Shown piece by piece: positions 16,063-25,000 of a stretch of 32,873 nucleotides of DNA (its first letter is position 1; each line of letters begins with the position of its first letter). The DNA is taken from the NCBI GenBank assembly GCA_964420455.1, contig CAYQTO010000020.1, positions 1 through 32,873 of the forward strand, given 5' to 3'. The DNA comes from CAYQTO01 sp964420455 (lineage in GTDB: Bacteria > Sumerlaeota > Sumerlaeia > SLMS01). Made by a program: the position numbers and the translations under genes. Under the pieces are notes generated by a model. The model had not been told where the DNA came from, did no database searches, and saw only the letters and a list, made by a program, of their open reading frames with translations.

Positions 16063-17130
16063 ATGCACCCCCTGCGCGCCACCGTGCTTTCCGCCTGCCT
16101 CGTCATCCCGGCCATTGCCGCCGCCGACGACTCCGCCACCCTAATCGACACCATCGGTTTTGGCTCCTGCGCCCACCAGTCCCGCGAACAACCCATCTGG
16201 GATGCCGTCAATGCCGTCGAACCCGAAATCTTCCTTCTCCTCGGCGACAACGTCTATGCCGACACCCTGGACATGAGCAAGATGGCCCGCGACTACGAAA
16301 TGCTCAACGCCAAGCCCGGCTTCGCCACCCTCCGCGAAAACGCCCTCCTCATGGGCACCTGGGACGACCACGACTATGGCGTGAATGATGGCGGCCGGGA
16401 ATACCCCATGCGCGCCGAAGCCCAACAGTGCTTCATCGACTTCTTCGACTTTCCCGACGACCACCCCATCCATGAACAGGAAGGCGTGTACAACACCCGC
16501 ACCTTTGGCCCCGAGGGCCGGCGCGTCCAGATCATCATGCTGGACACCCGGTACCACCGGAGCCCCCTCACCCGCTCCGCCCCCCTCGAGGACCGCCGCG
16601 GCTACCGCCCCTACGCCCCCCTGTGGGACGATAACGCGACCTTCCTCGGCGAGGAGCAGTGGGCCTGGCTTGAGGAGCAACTCCGCCAACCCGCCGACCT
16701 CCGCATCATCGGCTCCAGCATTCAGTTCGTCGCCGAGGACCACTGGTTCGAGAAGTGGGCGAATCTGCCCCTCGAGCGCCAGCGACTCCTCGATCTGATC
16801 AACGAGACCGGCGCCGAGGGCGTCCTCTTCGTCTCCGGTGACCGCCATCTCGCCGAAATCAGCATGATGGACGGCGGCGTCGGGTATCCGATCTTCGACG
16901 TCACCTCGAGCGCCCTCACCCAGTCGCGCGACAATGTCCGCTATCAGGAGGAGAACCGCCACCGCCTCGGCACCCTCAACTGGGGGCGAAACTTTGGCGT
17001 CATCCAGGTCGACTGGGAGCAGGACGACCCCCAGATCCGCCTCCAGATCCGCGACGAAATCGGCGACATCATGATTCAGCGCAAGATCCGCCTGAGCGAC
17101 CTGCGGCGCGAGACGGCCGCCGGCGGCTGA
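16063..17130 (+). CDS. PhoD-like metallophosphatase / alkaline phosphatase D family
   Basis: The 355-aa exported protein has a signal peptide (1-21, ACLVIPAIAAAD). It shows the PhoD-type metallophosphoesterase order: GFGSCAHQS (32-40), LLLGDNVYAD (58-67), LMGTWDDHDYGVND (96-109), MLDTRYHRSPL (159-169) and VSGDRHLAEI (257-266). These contain the Asp, Asn and His ligands for the metal centre. Relatives are phosphodiesterases or phosphomonoesterases with Fe/Ca-type centres; the substrate here is not determined. It is shorter than classical PhoD (about 550 aa) because the N-terminal domain is missing, which matches the compact PhoD-like subgroup. The frame continues upstream through tRNA-Ser, which is meaningless. 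ATG 16063 begins the signal peptide and has GAGAGG about 12 nt upstream. Confidence 0.92.
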   Translation: MHPLRATVLSACLVIPAIAAADDSATLIDTIGFGSCAHQSREQPIWDAVNAVEPEIFLLLGDNVYADTLDMSKMARDYEMLNAKPGFATLRENALLMGTWDDHDYGVNDGGREYPMRAEAQQCFIDFFDFPDDHPIHEQEGVYNTRTFGPEGRRVQIIMLDTRYHRSPLTRSAPLEDRRGYRPYAPLWDDNATFLGEEQWAWLEEQLRQPADLRIIGSSIQFVAEDHWFEKWANLPLERQRLLDLINETGAEGVLFVSGDRHLAEISMMDGGVGYPIFDVTSSALTQSRDNVRYQEENRHRLGTLNWGRNFGVIQVDWEQDDPQIRLQIRDEIGDIMIQRKIRLSDLRRETAAGG

Positions 17131-17154
17131 CGGCCGGCATGGACAAGCTTCTGG

Positions 17155-17230
17155 TGGTACCCGGGCTGGGACTCGAACCCAGGACCAACGGATTAAAAGT
17201 CCGCTGCTCTACCAGCTGAGCTACCCAGGC
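17155..17230 (-). tRNA. tRNA-Lys(TTT)
   Basis: Read on the - strand, the acceptor GCCTGGG pairs with CCCGGGT and includes two G-U pairs. The D arm is GCTC...GAGC. The anticodon arm GCGGA-CTTTTAA-TCCGT gives anticodon TTT. The T arm CTGGG-TTCGAGT-CCCAG is followed by discriminator A and encoded CCA (complement of 17155-17157). Confidence 0.97.
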
Positions 17231-17319
17231 ACCGCGAGGGGGCGAGAACACGCAGAGGGCGGGGTTGCGTCAAGGAGGGTTTCGGGTCCCGGCGGGGCCT
17301 GAGGAGCGGGACCCCGGTT

Positions 17320-17348
17320 GGGGGGGGAACCCGGGCCGGGGGCGGGTT
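17320..17348 (+). promoter_or_regulatory. G-tract cluster / hairpin in the leader of the secreted-protein operon
   Basis: Four G-runs of 8, 3, 5 and 3 with loops of 5, 2 and 1 nt (17320-17346) satisfy a G-quadruplex pattern on the coding strand. The overlapping AACCCG (17328-17333) and CGGGTT (17343-17348) could instead form a 6-bp hairpin. It lies about 150 nt before the pseudopilin start. The rest of the gap 17231-17498 shows no convincing promoter. Confidence 0.3.
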
Positions 17349-17498
17349 GTCCCCCTTGGCATCGCCGATGGTCGCTGGATGGCGCCGATTCCCGGTTTCG
17401 GGGGGACTCCGCACTTGACGCTTTCTCTCGCGGATTCAAGGGTCCAGCGATGTTCATCGCAGGCGAGCGGTTGTCTTCCTGGGGAGGAGCGGATGCTC

Positions 17499-18173
17499 AT
17501 GGTTGATCGGCGCGTGTGCCGGGTGCGGTGGGGGCGCGGATTTACTCTGATCGAGCTGCTGATCGTGGTGGCGATCATAGCGATTCTGGCGGCGATTGCG
17601 GTGCCGAACTTTCTGGAAGCGCAGACGCGGTCGAAGGTGGCCCGGGTAAAGGCGGACCAGCGGTCCGTGGCGACGGCGGTGGAGTCCTATCGGGTGGACA
17701 ACAACCGGTACCCGCCGAGGACCAAATCCAACCTTGGCAATCTTCGGGGTCTGGCCGAGCCGACCCTGCGGGCGGAAGAGATGTCCCGCTTTACAACGCC
17801 GGTGGCGTACATCTCGAGTTTACCCGTCGATATCTTCGAGAATGGGATTGCCGCCCCCAACAACCTTATCGACTACTATGACCCACTGCTCGTTTACCAG
17901 ATGACCCAGGACCCTCCGTCGTCGTTCTCCTACACGGATGCGCGGGATTCCGCGAACTCGCAGAGTTACAGGTATGGCTGGATGCTGTTGAGTGTGGGAC
18001 CGGACGGCGAGGTGGGCGAAGGAAGCTTCAACTTCGGAGCGAATTTCCCTCCGCCGCGTCTCGATTTTCTCTCTTGGAACGACGAGTATGACCCGACCAA
18101 CGGCACTGTCAGCCCCGGGAATGTCACCCGTTTTCAAGCCACAGGAGTCACTGCGACCGATGCGTTCAGGTAA
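17499..18173 (+). CDS. Type II secretion/type IV pilin-like pseudopilin
   Basis: The 224-aa protein has a class III prepilin signal. A short basic leader ends in Gly14, and cleavage before Phe15 would give FTLIELLIVVAIIAILAAIA with Glu at +5. It continues VPNFLEAQTRSKVARVKADQ and VESYRVDNNRYPP, the GspG-like helix and first strand. The C-terminal domain has no match I can name. The protein should be processed by a prepilin peptidase and held in the inner membrane or assembled into a pseudopilus. No other pilus or secretion gene is in the window. Two in-frame ATGs exist; 17499 is preferred over 17493 because the GGGGAGGAG at 17481-17489 is 9 nt before it. Its end overlaps the next gene by 14 nt. 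Confidence 0.88.
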   Translation: MVDRRVCRVRWGRGFTLIELLIVVAIIAILAAIAVPNFLEAQTRSKVARVKADQRSVATAVESYRVDNNRYPPRTKSNLGNLRGLAEPTLRAEEMSRFTTPVAYISSLPVDIFENGIAAPNNLIDYYDPLLVYQMTQDPPSSFSYTDARDSANSQSYRYGWMLLSVGPDGEVGEGSFNFGANFPPPRLDFLSWNDEYDPTNGTVSPGNVTRFQATGVTATDAFR

Positions 18174-19008
18174 GTCCCTGCCGAGCCGTTTGCTGACCTG
18201 GGTGGCGCTTGCCGCCCTCGCCCTTTTGTTACCCGCCGGCGTGCGCGCCGCCGTGATCCCCCTGACCCTCGAGGAGATGGTTGCCGTCGCCGACGAGGTG
18301 GTGGTTGTCCGGGGGACGGGGACCCGGTCGGAATTGGTGAGCACCGGCCGCATCTACACCACCGCGGACTTCCTTGTGGTCGAGAACCTCAAGGGCTCGA
18401 TGACGGGGAAGAGTTCGATCTCCTACCTCGGAGGGCGGTACAACAGCCTGGTCATGGTGGCGCCGGGCATGCCGTCGCTGCGCGAGGGCGAGGAGGCGGT
18501 CCTTTTCCTCAGCAAGCCGCTCGAGCGCCTGCCGGAGAAGGCAAAGGCGCAGTACAACCCCGACTCGCCGATGGTGAACAGCTTCCTGGTGGTGGGTGGT
18601 CATCAGGGGAAATTTGTGATCACGAACCAGACGGCCGACGGACAGAAGATTCGAACAGGTGCGGAGCCGATCCCCGCCGGGGCTCCGATCAGCCGGAGTT
18701 TGAGCACCGTGCCCCACACCAAGGCGGCCGGCGGCGTGGTGACCTACGGCGAGTTCGCGGAGACCGTCCGCGGGCTTGTGGCGAAGTCGCAACAGAAGGC
18801 GGCGACGAAGGGGAAGGGCGACACGATCACCGGGATCTACGGCAAGTTTGCCGTGCCGGAGCGCGGCGACGACCCGGTCGCCCGGGCCTTCGATCCCCTG
18901 CCCTCGATGGCTTACATGTCTGACGCCGAACTGAAGACGCTGCGCGAGAAGGCGCTTCAAGGGACGGCACCGGCGGCCGACAAGTCCTCCCAAGAGGCTG
19001 CCAAATGA
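18160..19008 (+). CDS. Secreted protein of a matrixin-associated type, function unknown
   Basis: The 282-aa protein has a clear signal peptide (1-31, LLTWVALAALALLLPAGVRA). The mature N-terminal half runs LTLEEMVAVADEVVVVRGTG, GRIYTTADFLVVENLKG, SISYLGGRY and GMPSLREGEEAVLFL. I recall this pattern from uncharacterised exported proteins often encoded just before matrixin-like metalloproteases, which fits the next gene. The C-terminal part is Lys/Ala-rich and low in features. No catalytic residues are evident, so an assembly or inhibitor role is conceivable but unproven. ATG 18160 has AGGAG at 18143-18147 and overlaps the pseudopilin stop. Its own stop overlaps the next start as ATGA (19005-19008), so translation is likely coupled. 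Confidence 0.7.
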   Translation: MRSGKSLPSRLLTWVALAALALLLPAGVRAAVIPLTLEEMVAVADEVVVVRGTGTRSELVSTGRIYTTADFLVVENLKGSMTGKSSISYLGGRYNSLVMVAPGMPSLREGEEAVLFLSKPLERLPEKAKAQYNPDSPMVNSFLVVGGHQGKFVITNQTADGQKIRTGAEPIPAGAPISRSLSTVPHTKAAGGVVTYGEFAETVRGLVAKSQQKAATKGKGDTITGIYGKFAVPERGDDPVARAFDPLPSMAYMSDAELKTLREKALQGTAPAADKSSQEAAK

Positions 19009-22000
19009 TGCGCGATCCCATCGCCACGACGACTTCCTCCACACTTACCGATTCGAGGCCTTCCATGCTCGCTCCAGTGCTGCGCCGGACCCTCCTCACC
19101 TTCCTCGCGGGTTGTCTGATGATGGGATCCGCGGTGACCAAGGTCCATGCCGGCCCCGGCTATCATGTCATCGCGATCGACGACGGGGGCACGGACGACG
19201 TGCTCGTCGACGATGTCCTGTTCCGCAAGCGTCTGCGCTTTTCGATGGATGTGCCCCAGCGGTTCTATCTCTACCGGCGCACGCCAACCTCCGCCTTTTC
19301 GGTGCTCGATCCGGGGATCCAGGACGGAATCAGCCCGATCGAGGACCAGGAGATCATGGAGGCCCTGCGAACCGCGCAGGAGCAGTGGCTCGATCCCGAC
19401 ACGGAGCTCGACCTGCTCCTTCCGCTGTATTCGGACGAGGGGGCGTTCGGCGCGCCGTTCGTCAATTACCTCGGCGGGGGCCCCTTCGAAACCGCGATGG
19501 ACGCCCGCAACCTGATCAGCTTCCGCGATACGGAAAACCCCCTCGGCGACGGCGTCATCTTTGAACCCGTTTATTATTACTTCGAGGAAGACTATGAGAT
19601 CAACCTGAGCATCAGCCCGAACAATCAGGTGGATCTCGGGTTTGATGATGACGGGCTGGTGATCGGCGAGTTCGTGGAAACGACGCCGGGCCAAAGCGAC
19701 CTCGCGTTCCTGCTGCGGGCGGCCGTCGGTGACGACGAGGTGGAGGCCGGCGTCCTGGTCGAGACCGACATCATCATGAACGGCACCCTGGCCGATTGGG
19801 AGCTTTACCCTCAAGATCCGGACGACCTCGCCCAGCAGGAGCTTCTTCGCGAGGAAGTGCTGGGCACTTTCGACATCCAGGCGGCGCTGACCAAGGCGGT
19901 CGGGCGGGGCATCGGCCTCGCCGAGTCGCACCTCTACAACGCCACGCTCTCGCTTTTCTACATCACCGACGACGATGTGAACGACGAGTTCCTCACGGAC
20001 CCGTACAAGGTGCGCGAGCTGGCGCTGGACGACACCTCGGGCACGATCCTTCTCTATGGCGAGGACATGGGCGGGGCGATTTCCGGCAACCTGTTTCTCG
20101 GCGCGGGAATCGTAAGCGAGGCGACGCCGATCATTACTTCGAACGCGGTGGGTCTCGACAACCAGCCGGTGTTCGTGGGGCGTCCACTCCACCCGGGGCA
20201 GCCAATCAGCCTGGACACGGTGATCGAGCTGAATGCGCGTTACCCCTTTACCGAGCGCAATGTGGGGCCCATCGAGCTGCTGGCCCACGACCTGACCGGC
20301 GGCCGCGACGGCGACATCGAGTTTTTCTACGCCGGCGCCCTCGGCCCGACGGTGGAGGATGGCCAGGACGTTCTGATCCCGGACAACACGTCGACAAGCT
20401 CGGGCAAGTACCTGATCCCCGGGCTGCCGAGCGGCGAGTACTTCGTGCTGGCGCGTGCCCGCGACAACGACGTGGCCTGGATCAACCAGCGCCAACAGAT
20501 CATCCGCACTGTCAGTGACGAGGATGGCATCACCGACAACCCGAGCGTGCCGATGGAGTTCTTTGGCGGCGTCTCGGAGATGGCGCCGATTCCCGGCGAC
20601 GGCAACGTCAACGAAAGCCCCGACAATGACATCCTGATTCGCGACGACTTCATCCAGTTCCTGCCGGAGTTCGTCGACGTGATCTTCATTGATCCGCTGA
20701 CCGGCGAGGAAATCCCCGGTGTGGCGCCGACGGGGCGCTACAGCGTGAATGTGGCAGAGTCGTTTGCGATGCTGAACAACGATTTCCGGACAATCACGCC
20801 GACGCTCCATGCGACGGTGGCCCAGATCGTGGTGGACGCGGACCACACGAATCCGGCGCGCCGTCGGACGCTGTTCCTCGACAACCGGGGCGCTGGCTTC
20901 AACGGCCAGTTCGGCGACGTGGTCGAAGTGGATGAAGAAGAAGACCGGATGACGATCGCGTATCCCCTGGTGAACTCGCTCGGCATTCAGTACGGCCAGA
21001 TCGACCAGACCTTCGAGATCATTTCGGCGCCGGACATGCAACTGGGCGGGCTCTTCGGGCCGGTCAACGAGCGCCGTGCGGTCCGGGTGACCTGGCGCTA
21101 TACGAACCTTGACCAGCCCAAGGTGGAGAACGGCCAGCAGGTCTCGACGGGCCTCCAGCGCTTCGGCCTCGCGAACCTGGTGCAGCCGCAGATCGGGGTT
21201 CTCTCGACCCCGTCGATCTTCGCGAATGGAAACCAGATTGATCGTGCGACGACGTTCTCCGGCGGCTCGATTCCGGAGATCCTTTACTGGGACGACCTGG
21301 AGGGCCAGCAGTCGTACTACCGGGTGGCTTTCGCGACGAACCTGCCGTCGGTGGCCTCGGTGCCCAGCACGGCCTCGGTCGTGGACCTGGACCGTGCGAT
21401 TCAGACGAACCTTTGGGAGTACCAGGTCGGCAATGGGATCATCGACGGCCCGCTCAACCTGTCGGTTGTCAACCGCGGTATCCTTTCGCTTTACGACCCG
21501 ATGGAGGTCCAGCCCGGCCAGACGGTGACGCTTACGTCGGTGGTGGCGTACCAAATGCAGTTCGCGGCGGATTCCGAGGAGATGTTCTTCCGCCAGGTGG
21601 AGAACGGCTTTCCACGCACGAGCGAGCGCGAGGTCTTTGCGGACGACCCGCAGATCGGCTACCCGATCGGCGTCGGCAACGGCACCGAGGACGGCGTCAA
21701 CATCATCACCAACGTTTCCACACGGGTCACTTTTCCCGGCAACGACTTTGACGGCGACGGTATTCCCAACGAGGCGGACAACTGTCCCTTCACCCCGAAC
21801 CCCGACCAGGACGACGTGAACGGCGACGGCGTTGGCGATGCCTGCGTCGGTGACTTCGATGGAGACGGGGTGCCGGACTCGGCGGACAATTGCCCGGAGG
21901 ATCCGAATCCGGATCAGGCGGACGTGGACCTCGATGGAATTGGCGACGTTTGCGACGATGATAGCGACAACGACGGCATCCCGGACGATGAGGACAACTG

Positions 22001-25000
22001 CGTGTTCGTCTTCAATCCGGACCAGGCCGACAGCGACAACGACGGCGTGGGCGACGCCTGCGATGGCGACATCGACGGCGACGGCATCCCGGACGAAGTG
22101 GACAACTGCCCCGAAACGCCCAACCCCTCGCAGGAAGACATCGACGAGGACGGGGTGGGTGACGCCTGCGATCCCGACCGCGACGGCGACGGCATCCCGA
22201 ACGATGTGGACAACTGCCCTGACGAATTCAATCCGGGGCAGGAGGACGAGGACGGCGACGGGGTGGGTGACGCCTGCGTGCCGGGACTCGTCAAGTTCGA
22301 GGACGAATCGGAAGAGCGCCTGCCGGTCGACAGCTTCAACATTGCGGACATCGCCTACGGCGACCTGAACGGCGACGGCTACCCCGACCTGGTGATCGCG
22401 CTGGCTGGCCAGGGCGTGAACATCGTCGGTGGCGCGACCAACAGGATTTACCTGAATGAGGGCGCCCGCGGCCGGCCGGGGCACTTCTATGATGCGACCT
22501 TTGGCGAGAACGGCGTGGTCGAGGCGGGTGCCGGCGGCCAGGCCGGCGGCGACGACCGCCTCCCCGTCCAGAACGACATCACCGATACCACCGTGCTGTT
22601 CGACTTCGATCTTGACGGTGACCTCGACATCTTCTTCTCGAACCGTGCGAGCGACGACGGCCAGCCCGGCGGCCAGAACCGTCTCCTCATCAACGTCGAT
22701 GTGGATGACCCGCTGGTGAATCCGTTCGCCGATGGCGATGAACTGGGCGATGGATTCTTTGTCGACTATACAGACCGTGCGATGCCGGGTGTGCTGAACA
22801 CCAAGGACGCGGAAACCCAGTTCCTTTACCCCCGGGCCGCGCACACCCGCGCCCAAGCCGCGGACATTGACTCGGACGGCGACATGGATCTGATCGTTCC
22901 GTTCCGGACCCGGGGCTCCAACTTCCTGCTCGCGACGGATCCGGTGTCCGGCGCGACCTTCCCCGATTTTGGTTACCTCGATCTCAACGGCTCCGCGACC
23001 ACACAGGCCCTGATCGACACGAACCCGGACGAGGAAGGGATCCAGGCACCGTTCAACAGGCCCAACTTCGGCCTGCGCATCCTGATCAACCGGCGGAATG
23101 AACTGGTGGACGACACCGGCGCGCGGCTGCCCATCGGGACGCCCGACGCCTTCGTCCAGTTCATCGGTCAGAACCCGGCTCTGGTGACGAGCGTCTTCAA
23201 TCCGAACGTGCCGGCGGATGAAACCGCCCGCGGTTTCAGCCGCGTCGTGGACAAGTTCTGGTTCCGTGATGAGACGCTCGGCCGCGACGGCCTTTTCGGT
23301 GGCTCCTTCACATCGAGCGCAAACCTCGACCGCATTCCCATGGGCTATCCGGATATTCCTCAGGACGAGCCGCGTGATGGAGGCAACCGCGAGGACGAGC
23401 ATTTCGACTCCGTCGGCGGCGTCATGGTGGGCGCGTTCATCGGCCAGTTCGGCCCCGACATCTTTCACCTCACAACCCAGCTGGAACGGCTGATTCCGGA
23501 CGAGGACGTCACAAATGTCATTCTCGATGGCAAAGACACACTCTTCAACAACTTCGATGCGTTCGACGAGACGGGGGCGCTGATCTCTCCGGACCGGGCG
23601 GGCATCATCGATGGTTCCGTCGACGGCTATTTCGAGAACGTGAACTTCGGTCCGGAACGTTGGGCCGATATGCCGAACGACTTCCCTTCGCGCATTGGCG
23701 CCGCGCAGGGACGTCCGTACGACATCGAGCCGGTGGAGAACGGCGAGGGGGCGATTGTCATCCCGACGATCCAGTCCACCGCCGGTGTGGTGGCGGACAC
23801 TCTCAACTCCGGATCGCAGGATATCGTCGTGTCCCACACCCAACCGCCAGGCACCGACACGGGGGCTGTGGCGTATCGCCAGACCCGGTTCCCCACGCCG
23901 GGGATCGTCACGGGGGCAGTGGTCAATAGGGGCCAGAACGGATTCATCGGCGGGACGGCTTTCGACTATCTCTACAACGTCGGTGTTTCCGCCGTTACTC
24001 CCCCGCAGTTCTACAACGAATTTGGCCTCTTCAACGTCTCCTCGCGTCCTCGCGATACTGCGGCGGGCGACCTTGACCGCGACGGCGATATCGACCTGGT
24101 GTTCATCGGCGATGGCGGCGACCAGTCCCAGTACTACACGCTGGATCCGACCGGTGGATTCATCGACATCTTCCTGAACGATGGTCTCGGAAGAACCTTT
24201 GCCGACGCCACCGTCTCCGCCTTCCGCGAGAATGCCAACCTCGCCTCTGCAGGGCTGACCATCGCCGTTGTGGATGTGGATCTCGATGGCGACTACGACA
24301 TCGTAACGGGTGGCAATTCGGACGGCATTCGGATCCTGATGAATCAGACCTACAACCCGGACGTGCGACCGGATGTGAACTCTTCCTCGGATGCCCCCCT
24401 CTTTGCGGACTCCACGGTAAGGTACGTGCCGCAGCAGGCCAACGAGGCGTTCGATCCATTTAATCCGGGTATCGGAGGCTCGGCGGGCTCGACCTCATCG
24501 GCGGAGGCCGGCGATATCGACCGCGATGGCCGGGTTGATCTGCTGATCGCCGGAGGGGTCGAATTCGCGGAGGTGGGCGATCGCACCTACGTCTTCCGCA
24601 ACAACGGGCCGACCTTCGGGGCGACGCGCTTCTTCACTCCCTCGCCGCTGGGCAACCCCTTCCCGCGCCTGACGACCGAGGACTTCGTCCAGGATGGGGA
24701 ACTCACGTCCCTCTTCCCCTTCAACCGCCCAACCTCGAAGGCAAAGTTCCTGGACTTCGATGGCGACGGTGACTTGGACATCTTCAGCGCGAACTTCAAC
24801 GCGGTGAACCAGGTGTTCATCAATCGCGACGCCGACGAGAATCCCTATGCGACGCTTGGCCTTGGGGCCAGCCCCGCGTTCTTCAACTCGGGGACCGACT
24901 ACGAGACGACGGAGCCCCGCATCAGCCGTGATGACGAGGCGGAGCCCTTCGGGTTCGCCGAGGAGATCCTCCTCGGGACGACCCTCGGCGACGGCATCTT

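Noticed and set aside
15850..17230. Integrated element between tRNA-Ser and tRNA-Lys
   Set aside because: There is no integrase, and no repeat of either tRNA 3' end is seen. The interval holds one ordinary PhoD-like gene.
17415..17445. Sigma-70-like promoter starting with TTGACG
   Set aside because: There is no acceptable -10 hexamer at 16-18 nt; AT content stays low.
18957..23843. A 1628-codon open frame on the - strand opposite the giant gene
   Set aside because: It is the antisense of repetitive GAC/GGC-rich coding sequence. The product is His/Arg/Val-rich without domains, and the + strand gene has clear repeats and a signal peptide.
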